A program made the position numbers and the translations under genes. Positions 26,778-36,741 of a stretch of DNA of 64,000 nucleotides are shown in pieces. The first letter of the stretch is position 1. Each line of letters starts with the position of its first letter. The notes beneath the pieces were generated by a model. The model made no database searches and was not told the DNA's origin. It saw only the letters and a list, made by a program, of their open reading frames with translations. The stretch spans positions 2,609,501 through 2,673,500 of the forward strand of contig NZ_CP006877.1 in the NCBI RefSeq assembly GCF_000816845.1, written 5' to 3'. The DNA is from Rhizobium gallicum bv. gallicum R602sp. GTDB lineage: Bacteria > Pseudomonadota > Alphaproteobacteria > Rhizobiales > Rhizobiaceae.

Positions 26778-27383
26778 TCATCGGCGCCGATGCCCGGCGA
26801 TGATTTTTGGCCCAAAGGACTGGCCGCCTAACCCGGCCGTGCCAAAACGGTTTGGAAAGGCGGGGCACCGTGTCAACTTGACTTCACCCAAGACCTCGAT
26901 TGGCGCAAACCGCACAATATCCAACGCATCGAATGTAACGGAGAATTGTGCCTCTATTTCGGATGCCCACTTGATGGCGGGCTCGAACATGGACCCTGGG
27001 ATCTTCATTGCGATCGTGCAATGAGGCACCCAGCGATCGGGGCGATAGTGCTCAAGACAGAGCGCTGGGTCTATTTCACGATGGACGGCCGCGTGAAGTT
27101 GCAGCAGCCGGTCATTCGATAAAGGACGCGCCCACAATACTAAGAATTCGTTTTGAAAATAGCCAATACCCGAAAAAGTCACGGCTATTGCCGATTGCGC
27201 GCCTAAAATTCTCGACAGCACATCGGTGGGCGCAAAATCCTCATACACCGCTAAGGTCACATGCGGAGGATAGTCTAGGGCCTTCATCGAAGGAGCAGGT
27301 TCGAACGCGGCCGCTTCCTGCCAAAGCTCGACTATCGGCAATGCGGTCTCGTTTAAGCATTTCAGACTTATCGCATGAGGCAT
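26778..27383 (-). CDS. 2H phosphoesterase / 2'-5' RNA ligase-like protein
   Basis: 201 residues with two HxT-type motifs, HVTLAVY (about 42) and HCTIAM (about 124), defining the 2H phosphoesterase superfamily (LigT/2'-5' RNA ligase-like, cyclic phosphodiesterases). I chose the ATG at 27383, preceded by TTGGAGG, over one 57 bases upstream. The stop directly abuts that of the convergent Kazal-like gene. Its GC content is visibly lower than that of neighbours, hinting at acquisition. Substrate unknown. Confidence 0.75.
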   Translation of the reverse strand: MPHAISLKCLNETALPIVELWQEAAAFEPAPSMKALDYPPHVTLAVYEDFAPTDVLSRILGAQSAIAVTFSGIGYFQNEFLVLWARPLSNDRLLQLHAAVHREIDPALCLEHYRPDRWVPHCTIAMKIPGSMFEPAIKWASEIEAQFSVTFDALDIVRFAPIEVLGEVKLTRCPAFPNRFGTAGLGGQSFGPKIIAGHRRR

Positions 27384-27466
27384 GCGCGAAACGCCTCCAA
27401 CGCCATTGTCGGTTTTAGGCGTCCAGGGCGGCCGTGACAATCATTGTCGCCTGATGCTCAGCAAAA

Positions 27467-28936
27467 TCACTCCTGCTTATCCGGCCCCTTGAGCTGCTGG
27501 CCATTGACGGTCACCGTGCCATCGGGGATGACCGTCACGTCCCAGCGCTGCCGGCCGTCCGGATCTGTCTTGGCAAAACCCTTGACCATCAGCATTCCGA
27601 AGGACGCCTGATTGAGCTCGGGATTGGTCTTGGCAAGCTCCTGAACCGCCGCGATGGTCTTGTCGTAGTCGCGCGCCAGAATGGAGGCCTGCAGCGCATA
27701 GTCGTCCTTGCCCGCATCGATGCGGCTCTCGACCTTTGCGGATATGTCGATGTCGTAGACGCCGGACTTGGCGCTGACCTTCGAAAAGTCGATCACGAAC
27801 CTGCCATCGCGGAAAAGCCGCTCCACGGCCCTTTTGCCCGCGTCCTCCCCGCCCTGCGGCGGTTTGGTGAGATCAAGTTTCATGAATTCATCACCGAACG
27901 CCGCAAAATCCATATCCGGGATGGCGAACTGCACAACGACTGCCTGGGGCAGAAAGGCGGAATAGGCGGCCGGAATCATCGGGCTGTCAAATGTGACGTC
28001 GGCAGCATTCAATGCAACGCCAAGCTGCGTTGCATTGCTCGGCCCATTTACAGCCAGGCGGTAGCCGAAGCTCTTGGCGCCGCCTCCACCCGCAGCACTC
28101 GTCACTGCAAGATTGTTGAGGGTGATGGTTTCCTCAAGCGAAGAGATCAGCGGAAAAGCATCGCGCAGCATGCCCTTCAGCTTTTCCTCGCTCTCCTTGC
28201 TCATCTGCTTTTCCTCGGCATGGTCGACTGCGAAGACGACAATGTCCCTCAATTGCTTTGCCGGCAGGCTGTTGACCTTGGCGTCGAAATCGATGGTATC
28301 GGCAGTGATCTGGAGCGGCGGCATTTCCTTCCCGCTCACCTGCTCGGCAAACGCTGTCAAAGTGCCGTTCGCTGCAAAGTCCGTCCTGTCGGCGGAAGCG
28401 CCATCAGCGGAGGTGAGCTTGTATTTCACGTCGCCGAAGCTGGCATTGACCTGTTCGGTATCGGTCGCGGTCGTGACTTTGATATCCTTGGCGCTGAAAT
28501 CGCCGGAGCGGAAATAGCTGATCGCCGGATCGAAGACCGAAGTATAAACCATTGAGGCGATGGAATAGGTGAAATCGGTGCGCTTCTGGTCCGGTCCCTT
28601 GAAATGTCCGGAAACGTTCAGGCTGTTGTCGCCTTCGACATTCCAGAGCCCGTTGTCCTGCGGCGTGGCGAACATCGAAATCGGTTTCAGGCCGTTGATC
28701 GCAAAATCCGCCGGGTTGACCTTGGAAAGCAGCTTGGCCAGGTCATAGATGATCTCGTAGCGCGAACCGGCCGGATTGACGGCGACGACGCCGCTCTTGG
28801 CAATGTCTTCGGGCAGCAGGCTGTTGAGATTGTCGCGAATGGCGTTTGCTCCATCCCGGTCGATCTCGGCCGCATGGGCCGCCGTCATCAATCCGAGAAC
28901 AACCGCGCTCGTCGCCGTCATCAGCCTGTACCGCAT
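27467..28936 (-). CDS. Large periplasmic protein, function unknown
   Basis: 489 residues with a cleavable signal peptide (MTATSAVVLGLMTAAHAAEI). The mature protein is beta-rich and hydrophilic throughout with no further membrane helix; it includes LNSLLPEDIAKSGVVAVNPA, GLWNVEGDNSLNVSGHFKGP and a C-terminal GRQRWDVTVIPDGTVTVNGQ ending with QLKGPDKQE. Short helices such as MSKESEEKLKGMLRDAFP interrupt the strands. It resembles uncharacterised alphaproteobacterial periplasmic proteins (possibly DUF2125-like) but I cannot assign a family with confidence. It is monocistronic and divergent from rplY. Confidence 0.7.
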   Translation of the reverse strand: MRYRLMTATSAVVLGLMTAAHAAEIDRDGANAIRDNLNSLLPEDIAKSGVVAVNPAGSRYEIIYDLAKLLSKVNPADFAINGLKPISMFATPQDNGLWNVEGDNSLNVSGHFKGPDQKRTDFTYSIASMVYTSVFDPAISYFRSGDFSAKDIKVTTATDTEQVNASFGDVKYKLTSADGASADRTDFAANGTLTAFAEQVSGKEMPPLQITADTIDFDAKVNSLPAKQLRDIVVFAVDHAEEKQMSKESEEKLKGMLRDAFPLISSLEETITLNNLAVTSAAGGGGAKSFGYRLAVNGPSNATQLGVALNAADVTFDSPMIPAAYSAFLPQAVVVQFAIPDMDFAAFGDEFMKLDLTKPPQGGEDAGKRAVERLFRDGRFVIDFSKVSAKSGVYDIDISAKVESRIDAGKDDYALQASILARDYDKTIAAVQELAKTNPELNQASFGMLMVKGFAKTDPDGRQRWDVTVIPDGTVTVNGQQLKGPDKQE

Positions 28937-29159
28937 GAAAGTGCTCCTCCGCCTCGTCGATCGGCGGTCATGTGAAATGTGCGCGGTCGGATGTCAACTC
29001 AGGCTTGCCGAAAAGGCAAGCCCTGTAGCAGCTGAATCGCAGTATTTAAAAACCGAATTTGATGCCGGTCCCGTCTCTATTGTATTACGGCGTAGGATTA
29101 CTCTGTTTGGCAGTATCCTGGCACTGACCGGCAACCCGAGAGATAGGGCCCGCGTCGCC

Positions 29160-29187
29160 TTGCGTTTCCGCTTCACTTATACTATAG
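29160..29187 (+). promoter_or_regulatory. Candidate promoter for rplY
   Basis: TTGCGT (29160–29165), a 16-base spacer and CTATAG (29182–29187), close to the alphaproteobacterial housekeeping consensus CTTGAC/CTATAT. It lies about 120 bases upstream of the rplY start in a 373-base gap (28937–29309) that contains no gene. Confidence 0.5.
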
Positions 29188-29309
29188 CGCACGCGTCCGC
29201 GCAGACACCCTTGGAGGCAACGCGGATGAGGAAGGCCCAAACGCCCCTCCAGTCACCGGAAGGATGATTCCGCACGGAGACTCTCCAAATAACCTCGAAA
29301 GGAATAGCC

Positions 29310-29924
29310 ATGAGCCAGGAAACTTACGAGCTCAAGGCCGAGGCGCGCGAACGGGTTGGTAAGGGGTCCGCCCGTGAACTTCGCCGCAACGGTTTGATTC
29401 CCGCTGTCATCTATGGTGACAAGCAGGCCCCCATTTCTATCGCTCTCAGCACCAATGAGGTGACGAAGCGCATTCATGCCGGTAGTTTCATGACCACTGT
29501 TGCGACAATCGACGTCGGCGGCGAGAAGTACAAGGTTCTGCCGAAGGACTATCAGCTCGATCCGGTTCGCGACTTCACGATGCACGTGGATTTCCTCCGC
29601 GTCTCCGGCAACACGCAGGTCACCGTCGAAATCCCGGTTCACTTCATCAACGAAGAGAAGTCGCAGGTGAAGATCGGCGGCGTTTTGAACATCGTTCGCC
29701 ACACAATCGAAGTTCATTGCCCGGCCGATGCGATCCCGGAATTCTTCGATATCGACCTCTCCGGCAAGAAGATCGGCGACAGCATCCATATCTCCGAAGT
29801 CGTACTGCCGAAGGGCGTGACAACGGTCATCGACCGCGACTTCACGATCGCAACGATCGTTGCTCCGGCCGCTGGCGTTGAAGAAGAAGCTCCGGCTGAA
29901 GGCGAAGGCGAAGCGGAAGCATAA
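29310..29924 (+). CDS. rplY: 50S ribosomal protein L25 / general stress protein Ctc
   Basis: 204 residues. The N-terminal L25 domain (about 1–95) contains [40 protein letters not shown] and [20 protein letters not shown]; the C-terminal TL5/Ctc domain (about 96–190) contains [20 protein letters not shown] and ends with an acidic [14 protein letters not shown] tail. It binds 5S rRNA in the large subunit. A strong CGAAAGGAAT ribosome site precedes the ATG. In many alphaproteobacteria pth follows directly; here two signalling genes lie between. Confidence 0.96.
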   Translation: MSQETYELKAEARERVGKGSARELRRNGLIPAVIYGDKQAPISIALSTNEVTKRIHAGSFMTTVATIDVGGEKYKVLPKDYQLDPVRDFTMHVDFLRVSGNTQVTVEIPVHFINEEKSQVKIGGVLNIVRHTIEVHCPADAIPEFFDIDLSGKKIGDSIHISEVVLPKGVTTVIDRDFTIATIVAPAAGVEEEAPAEGEGEAEA

Positions 29925-29950
29925 TCCGCATACACCAATTCGTAATTATA

Positions 29951-29990
29951 GGGCCCGCTTTCCCCTGGAAGGCGGGCCTTATCAATTTTA
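29951..29990 (+). terminator. Intrinsic terminator of rplY
   Basis: GGCCCGC (29952–29958) pairs with GCGGGCC (29972–29978), with inner pairing TTCC/GGAA around CCTG, followed by TTATCAATTTT. It ends the rplY transcript 27 bases after its stop, separating it from the GGDEF–EAL gene. Confidence 0.75.
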
Positions 29991-30108
29991 ACGCGAGCCA
30001 CTTCAGCAACATTTAACACATTCGTGAAAGCATTCCCCAAGCATTTCTACACTTGCCGCTCTTTGCCGTCATGGCCGCGAAGCGAGAGCCCGGGGAGAAA
30101 ACGGAACC

Positions 30109-32466
30109 ATGAACAATTCCGTTGAGAACAGATTTTTTGCGATTGTTTGCGGGGCGCTTCTCATATTTGTCGCTCCGCTTTTTGTATTGTTTCTCTTCCT
30201 TTCCTCCGAGCGCGCCGACAAGGAAATACGCGACCACATCTCCGTTCTTCTGGTTGCCAATTCCCAGGCGCTCGCAAAGCCGCTCTGGGATCTGGACGAA
30301 GACAGCGTAACGCAGATCAGCGCCACGATGGTTTCGCAGGGCGCGATCGTGAAGGTCGAGGTTCGCGATCAATCCAGTCAGCTCAACGTGACGCAATCGA
30401 CCATCCCGAAATCCTTCGATGGCGAGCTCGTTCAGGTTTCCCGCGCAATCATCTACAACACGGTCGACGGTCCGAAGAACCTTGGCAGCATCGCGGTCTA
30501 TTATCCGAAGCTTGGCCTCTTCTCCGGCCTGAAGCATGAAGAAGTCGTCTTCATATCGATCTTCATCTTCGCCGTGCTCACCGTCTTCGGCACCGCACTG
30601 ATCGGCAACCGCCTCTTCGTCATCCAGCCACTCATGCAGCTTATCGCTGCCATAGAGGCCACCCGTCAGCTTGGATCGCGCCATCACGTCGATTGGCAGT
30701 CAAGCGATGAGATCGGCCGCCTTGCCCGCAGCTTCAACGAGATGCAGACGAAGCTGGAGAGCGAGGAGAAGGAACTGAAGCTCGCCCACCGCCTCGCAAC
30801 CGATATCTATAACCTCACGCCCGCCATGCTCTTCTCGCTGGACAACGAAGATCGCATCATAGCGGTCAGCGACTATTGGCTGGTCGCAACGGGCTACGGC
30901 AGGGCTGAGGTGATCGGACGCAGATTTTCCGAACTCGTGACGCCCGATACCCGCGACGCGTTCCAAAACCGCAAGGAAGGATTCGAGAACGGCGCGGCAC
31001 TGGACGTGACCGTTAAGTTCCTCTGCGCAGGCGGCCGCATCATGGACGTGCTGATCCTGGAATCCAAGAAAGCCACCGGACCAAACCAGCTCTCGCTGTC
31101 GGTCATGACCGACGTGACCGCACTGAAGGCCTCGGAAGACCGCAACCACCGCCAGGCGATCACCGACCATCTCACCGGCCTGTTGAACCGCCAAGGCTTC
31201 GAGACCGCCCTCGACGGCAAGATCGCCGAAGCCGACGCCGCTGGCCAGGAGCTTGCCTGCCTCTTCATCGATCTCGACCGCTTCAAGTGGATCAACGACA
31301 ATATGGGCCATGCGGAAGGCGATCGCGCCCTGCGCGAGCTCGTCGAGCGGCTCAACAAGCAGCTCGCGCCCTCCGATCAGGCAGCGCGCCTTGGCGGTGA
31401 CGAATTCGCCATCCTGCTTCCGGCCAAGGACGGCGAGAAGCGCGCCAGGGCGATGTGCGAGCAGATTGCCACCGTCTTCGAGGTGCCTTTCGGCCCCGAT
31501 CTGCATCTGAGCGCCAGCATCGGCATCGCCATCTATCCGCGCCATGCGTCGAATGCAGCCGAACTGCTGCAGAAATCGGATATGGCGATGTATGCGAAGA
31601 AGCGCGACGGCAAGAATGGCGCGCAGATTTTCGACAACAGTATGCTGGACAGCGCAAAGGCGCGCGCCGAGATCGAAAGCCACATCGAAACCGGTCTCGC
31701 CGAGGATTGGTTCGACGCCTTTCTGCAGCCGATCGTTGGCCTTGACGATCACCGCATCGCCGGCTTCGAAGCGCTCCTGCGCCTAAATCACCCCCAGAAG
31801 GGCCTGATGCCGCCGGCTGGCATCATCCACGTCGCCGAGGAGACCGCCAAGATCGTCCGCGTCGGCAACGTCATCATGGAAAAGGCGATCGGGCATCTGG
31901 CGAATATCTCCCGGATCCCGGGCATGCAGGATACCTATCTCGCGATCAATTTCTCGCCGCTGCAGTTCGAAGTTGCCCTCACCTCCCGCCTCGCCGGGCT
32001 CGTCGGGCGGCACGGCATCCGTCCGGATCGAATTGTCGTCGAAATCACCGAAGCCGTTCTGATGCACGACAATCCGCAAATACGCATGGTGCTCGCCGAA
32101 CTGCGCCGTTTCGGCTGCCGCATCGCCCTTGACGATTTCGGCACCGGCTACTCGTCGCTGAGCTATCTCAACCGCTTCCCGGTCGACATCATCAAGGTCG
32201 ACCAATCCTTCACGCGGTCGATCAACGACACGAATGATGACGTCCGCCACAAGAGCCGGATGCTCATCGAAGGCATCACCACGCTCTCGCACAAGATGGA
32301 CTGCACCGTCATCGCGGAAGGCATCGAAACCGAAGAAGAATGCCGCACCCTACACCAGATGGGGCTCGACTACGGTCAGGGCTACCTCTTCCATCGTCCG
32401 CAGAATGCCTCGAAATTGATCGAGGAGCTCACAGCCGTGGTAAACGAGGTCGCCCAAGCCTCGTGA
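30109..32466 (+). CDS. Membrane receptor with HAMP–PAS–GGDEF–EAL domains
   Basis: 785 residues: helix about 10–32, periplasmic domain to about 145, second helix about 146–170, HAMP (about 171–220), PAS (about 235–345), GGDEF (about 350–510, intact RLGGDEFAIL and preceding FIDLDRFKWIND) and EAL (about 525–775, intact FEALLRL, EITEAVLM, DDFGTGYSSL, VIAEGIETEEE). Both c-di-GMP synthesis and hydrolysis motifs are complete, so it could be bifunctional. A periplasmic binding-protein gene follows after 21 bases, suggesting ligand-dependent control. Confidence 0.93.
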   Translation: MNNSVENRFFAIVCGALLIFVAPLFVLFLFLSSERADKEIRDHISVLLVANSQALAKPLWDLDEDSVTQISATMVSQGAIVKVEVRDQSSQLNVTQSTIPKSFDGELVQVSRAIIYNTVDGPKNLGSIAVYYPKLGLFSGLKHEEVVFISIFIFAVLTVFGTALIGNRLFVIQPLMQLIAAIEATRQLGSRHHVDWQSSDEIGRLARSFNEMQTKLESEEKELKLAHRLATDIYNLTPAMLFSLDNEDRIIAVSDYWLVATGYGRAEVIGRRFSELVTPDTRDAFQNRKEGFENGAALDVTVKFLCAGGRIMDVLILESKKATGPNQLSLSVMTDVTALKASEDRNHRQAITDHLTGLLNRQGFETALDGKIAEADAAGQELACLFIDLDRFKWINDNMGHAEGDRALRELVERLNKQLAPSDQAARLGGDEFAILLPAKDGEKRARAMCEQIATVFEVPFGPDLHLSASIGIAIYPRHASNAAELLQKSDMAMYAKKRDGKNGAQIFDNSMLDSAKARAEIESHIETGLAEDWFDAFLQPIVGLDDHRIAGFEALLRLNHPQKGLMPPAGIIHVAEETAKIVRVGNVIMEKAIGHLANISRIPGMQDTYLAINFSPLQFEVALTSRLAGLVGRHGIRPDRIVVEITEAVLMHDNPQIRMVLAELRRFGCRIALDDFGTGYSSLSYLNRFPVDIIKVDQSFTRSINDTNDDVRHKSRMLIEGITTLSHKMDCTVIAEGIETEEECRTLHQMGLDYGQGYLFHRPQNASKLIEELTAVVNEVAQAS

Positions 32467-32487
32467 TCTCGCATTGAAGGTGGAAAG

Positions 32488-33207
32488 ATGAAAAAGCTCC
32501 TGCTTCTTGCTTTTCTGACGCTTCCTTGTGCAGCGCCGGCACAATCGCAGACGGTCAATTTCACGACTGAAGAATACGCGCCTTTCAATTATCGCGACGG
32601 GAAGGTGATCAAGGGCGCGACCGTCGAACAAGTCGAAAAGGTCATGGCCGATATCGGCGTCGACTATACCATGGAGATGCTGCCCTGGGCGCGAGCCTAC
32701 AGCCTCGCGCAATCACAGCCCATGACCTGCGTTTTTGCCACGGCACACAATGCCCTGCGCGATCCCCTCTTCAAATGGATCGAGCCGCTGCTCGTCGATC
32801 GCAATATCTTGATCACACGGAAGGGATCGGGCGTCGTTGCGAATGACCTCGAGGCGTCCAAGAAATATACGGTCGGCACACAGCGCGAAGACTATACCGA
32901 GATGGTGTTGAGGCAAAAGGGCTTTACCAAGCTCGATATCGCCACCGACTTCAATGCCACGCTTCGCAAGCTTCTCGGCGGCCGTATCGACATGATGCCC
33001 ATTTCAGAGCTTTACTTCGAAAAGCTGAAGGTGGATCAGCCGGTGGAGGTGGTCACCATGCTCTCCTCGCAGCCAATGGGTATCGCCTGTCACAAGGATT
33101 TTCCATCCGATCTTCAGGTGCGGATGCAGACCGCCCTCGACAAGCTGATCGCCGACGGCACCCAGAAAGAGATTTTCCTGAAGTATGGGCTGCATCTCGG
33201 CAATTAG
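32488..33207 (+). CDS. Periplasmic solute-binding protein (SBP family 3)
   Basis: 239 residues with a signal peptide (MKKLLLLAFLTLPCAAPAQS) and the family 3 binding-protein fold: VNFTTEEYAPFNYRDGKVIK, MEMLPWARAYSLAQSQPMTC, VGTQREDYTEMVLRQKGF, IDMMPISELYFEKLKVD. No ABC permease or ATPase gene adjoins it. Twenty-one bases downstream of a GGDEF–EAL receptor, it is more likely a sensing partner than a transport component. The best-known analogue is Vibrio NspS with MbaA; that analogy is inference. Confidence 0.85.
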   Translation: MKKLLLLAFLTLPCAAPAQSQTVNFTTEEYAPFNYRDGKVIKGATVEQVEKVMADIGVDYTMEMLPWARAYSLAQSQPMTCVFATAHNALRDPLFKWIEPLLVDRNILITRKGSGVVANDLEASKKYTVGTQREDYTEMVLRQKGFTKLDIATDFNATLRKLLGGRIDMMPISELYFEKLKVDQPVEVVTMLSSQPMGIACHKDFPSDLQVRMQTALDKLIADGTQKEIFLKYGLHLGN

Positions 33208-33292
33208 CGCCGCGCCGTGCCTTTGGGCTTGACTTCCTGCCCGTTTCGCGGTGGTGAAGCGCGCAGCAGGCATTCAAGAAACGGACTGGCCA

Positions 33293-34009
33293 ATGCTCAT
33301 CATCGCGGGTCTCGGCAATCCCGGAAGCAAATATGCCGGAAACCGACACAATATTGGCTTCATGGCAGCCGACGCCATCCACCGGCGCCACGGTTTTTCC
33401 CCCTGGTCAAAGAAGTTCAAGGCGGAAATTTCGGAAGGCGAGCTTGGTGGCGAAAAGGTGCTGCTGATCAAGCCGCAAACCTACATGAACCTCTCCGGCG
33501 AAGCCGTGGGCGAAGCCATGCGCTTCTACAAGCTGCAGCCTTCCGATCTCGTCGCCATCTATGACGAACTCGACCTGCCGCCCGGCAAGGCCCGGCTGAA
33601 GATCGGCGGCGGAAATGGCGGCCATAACGGCATTAGGTCGCTCGACGCCCATTGCGGCAAGGATTACCGGCGCCTGCGCCTCGGCATCGGTCACCCTGGC
33701 GTCAAGGAACTTGTGCAGCACCACGTCCTCGGTGATTTCGCCAAGGCCGACCAGGTCTGGCTGCAGCCGCTCCTGGAAACGCTTGCCGACAATGCCAACA
33801 TGCTCGTGCGCAAGGAGGATTCGCAGCTGATGAACAAGCTGGCCCTCGCCGTCGGCGGCAAGGCGGAGGAGGACAAGCCGAAGCCCGAAAAGAAGCCGGC
33901 AGCGCAATCCCACATCCATCAGGCGCGAAATCACGCGCAGCCTAAGCTGCCTGCGACCGGCCCTATGGCCGAAATGCTGAAGAAGATATTCGGCAACAAG
34001 AGCGAGTAA
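33293..34009 (+). CDS. pth: Peptidyl-tRNA hydrolase
   Basis: 238 residues: [20 protein letters not shown] with catalytic His in RHNIGF (about 20), [36 protein letters not shown] and [20 protein letters not shown]. The catalytic core is about 190 residues, and the C-terminal Lys/Pro/Ala-rich tail (about 195–238) is typical of rhizobial homologues. It frees tRNA from drop-off peptidyl-tRNAs. I chose the ATG at 33293 over the longer frame start because family members begin with [10 protein letters not shown]. Confidence 0.96.
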   Translation: MLIIAGLGNPGSKYAGNRHNIGFMAADAIHRRHGFSPWSKKFKAEISEGELGGEKVLLIKPQTYMNLSGEAVGEAMRFYKLQPSDLVAIYDELDLPPGKARLKIGGGNGGHNGIRSLDAHCGKDYRRLRLGIGHPGVKELVQHHVLGDFAKADQVWLQPLLETLADNANMLVRKEDSQLMNKLALAVGGKAEEDKPKPEKKPAAQSHIHQARNHAQPKLPATGPMAEMLKKIFGNKSE

Positions 34010-34032
34010 GCAAGATGCCGGAGCGAGATATC

Positions 34033-34470
34033 ATGATCAAGCCCGCCGGGCCCGGCGACTTACAGGCGCTTCTTGACCTCTAGCGCGACCTCAATCCCGA
34101 TGATCCGGCGATCGATCCCGCCTGGGCAAGCGACCGCTTCTCAACCATCCTTGCCCAACCGGGCATGACCATATCTGTCGCGCTGGCCGCCGATATGCCT
34201 GTTGCATCCGCTACGCTGATCATCACACCCAATCTCACGCGAAACGGTGCTTCATACGCTCTGGTCGAGAATGTCGTCACGCACGCCGATCATCGCAGGA
34301 AAGGTTATGCCGGCGCGTTGATCCGTCATGCCTGCGCAACGGCCTGGGCGAAGAATTGCTATAAAGTGATGCTCCTTGCCGGTTCAAAGAACCCCGCAAC
34401 GCTGCGTTTCTAGGAAAACTGCGGTTTCATGCAGGATAAGACCGGCTATCAGATCAGGCGCGCCGGCTGA
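34033..34470 (+). pseudogene. GNAT acetyltransferase gene interrupted by two amber codons
   Basis: The frame from ATG 34033 reads MIKPAGPGDLQALLDL, TAG, RDLNPDDPAIDPAWASDRFS, continues through LVENVVTHADHRRKGYAGAL (acetyl-CoA loop) and KVMLLAGSKNPATLRF, TAG, ENCGFMQDKTGYQIRRAG, TGA. Both ambers (34081 and 34411) occupy positions where the family has Tyr (LLxLYxxLNPDDP and LxFYExxGF), so each is one base from a Tyr codon. There is no indel. An alternative ATG lies at 34015. It follows pth by about 20 bases. A functional protein would require suppression of both ambers. Confidence 0.85.
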
Positions 34471-34854
34471 TCAAAGCAATTGCAGCTCTTGAAGGCGGTA
34501 GAGGAGCAGTTCCCAAAGTGCCTTGGCTCCGTCGTCGATCGCCGTTGCCATCAGGATCGAGGCATCCTCTACGAACAGCATCGTGCCAATGCCGGCAACG
34601 ACGGAAATAGAGCAGGCAATGCGCAGGTTCTTGAGGCTGTCGGGCCGATAGTAGCCGGCATCGTCATATTCCGTTCCGAAGAGCATGTCGGAAAGATCAT
34701 AACCGTCCGAAATGGTCAGATCGATGATCGGTTTGTCCGAAAGCCGGTCCGGATAGACGTTGAACAGCGCACGGACGACATGGCCTATCGCACCGAAGAT
34801 CGCAAAGAGCGCCGCGGCGACGAAATAATGCCAAGTAGCGGCCTCAGCATGCAT
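34471..34854 (-). CDS. Small integral membrane protein, unknown
   Basis: 127 residues with two hydrophobic segments, about 8–30 (WHYFVAAALFAIFGAIGHVV) and about 78–100 (RIACSISVVAGIGTMLFVED), separated by a polar loop with DLTISDGYDLSDMLFGTEYD. The C-terminal tail is helical (ALWELLLYRLQELQLL). No domain recognised. It ends exactly at the base after the GNAT pseudogene stop, in convergent orientation, and lies 73 bases downstream of clpS on the same strand. Confidence 0.65.
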   Translation of the reverse strand: MHAEAATWHYFVAAALFAIFGAIGHVVRALFNVYPDRLSDKPIIDLTISDGYDLSDMLFGTEYDDAGYYRPDSLKNLRIACSISVVAGIGTMLFVEDASILMATAIDDGAKALWELLLYRLQELQLL

Positions 34855-34927
34855 GCGCGCCTCCGTCGTGGGCGCAACCTAGCGGCAATTGACTAATGGC
34901 GGCTAAAGTAGATTGGTTAAAAAGCGC

Positions 34928-35239
34928 CTATTCTTCGGGTTCCGCCGTAAACATCAGCGGGAAGCCTGCCTCCTTGGCATAGTCCATCGCCTCCTTGACC
35001 TTGGTCTCGGCAATGTCCTTGGCGCAGACGACGACCACGCTGGAGCCCATTTTATGCGCCGTCATCATCACCCGGTATCCCGTCTCCCCGCTCATACGGA
35101 AAACGGCTTTGAGGATCATGACGACGAACTCGCGTGGCGTATAGTCGTCGTTGAAAAGAAGAACCTTGTAGAGCTTGGGCTTATCCAGCTTCAGCTTGAC
35201 CTTCGTTTTCGGCTTTATGGCAACGTCGTTGTCACTCAT
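34928..35239 (-). CDS. clpS: ClpS adaptor protein (probable ClpS2 type)
   Basis: 103 residues. The core LYKVLLFNDDYTPREFVVMI (about 35–54) includes the N-degron-binding Asn-Asp-Asp segment, followed by MTAHKMGSSVVVVCAKDIAE (pocket His) and the C-terminal AMDYAKEAGFPLMFTAEPEE. ClpS delivers N-degron proteins to ClpAP. The short N-terminal arm rich in Lys and the separation from clpA suggest the second, alphaproteobacterial ClpS2 type, which usually has more restricted specificity. I chose the ATG at 35239, ahead of SDNDV, over a longer frame. Confidence 0.9.
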   Translation of the reverse strand: MSDNDVAIKPKTKVKLKLDKPKLYKVLLFNDDYTPREFVVMILKAVFRMSGETGYRVMMTAHKMGSSVVVVCAKDIAETKVKEAMDYAKEAGFPLMFTAEPEE

Positions 35240-35340
35240 CGGAAAATCCACCCGTTGATGACATGAGAGGTAGTTTCTAAACAACACAAGCATCGTCGGT
35301 TAGGGAATTTCGACACTCAGCTGTCGATTGCGAGCCCGGA

Positions 35341-35461
35341 CTACAGCTTGCGATCAGGTAGAGCTCAGGTTCAAGCTCGTCACCGGGTGTTTGACACCAA
35401 GATGGTCTAGGTCTCCTTGGGTGAAGGTCACCTGCCCTTTCGGTGAAATCCGCAATATCAC
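35341..35461 (-). pseudogene. Remnant of an AbrB/SpoVT-type antitoxin gene
   Basis: On the minus strand from a GTG at 35461, the frame reads ILRISPKGQVTFTQGDLDHL and GVKHP, the swapped-hairpin AbrB pattern, then runs out of frame to a stop. In the next frame the sequence continues as PGDELEPELYLIASC, which fits the following strand of the domain (…LGVKPGDELELELLP). One frameshift therefore splits a small antitoxin gene. No toxin is recognisable beside it. It lies in the 366-base gap between clpS and ychF, which has no other gene. Confidence 0.55.
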
Positions 35462-35605
35462 GTCTCGAAATCTCCGCGTCCAGAAAATAGGCCAGCGTCG
35501 CCCGATCGGCAAGTGAGCAGCGGTAAAAGCGGCGGAAGACTTGACCGCATGGCTCCTTTATCCCATAGGCAAGGCAACGATTTCAGCGAATACGGACATC
35601 CAGTC

Positions 35606-36709
<1,104 letters not shown>

Positions 36710-36741
36710 TCGGCCGCACGGCCGAGGGAGGACGAGGCCAG

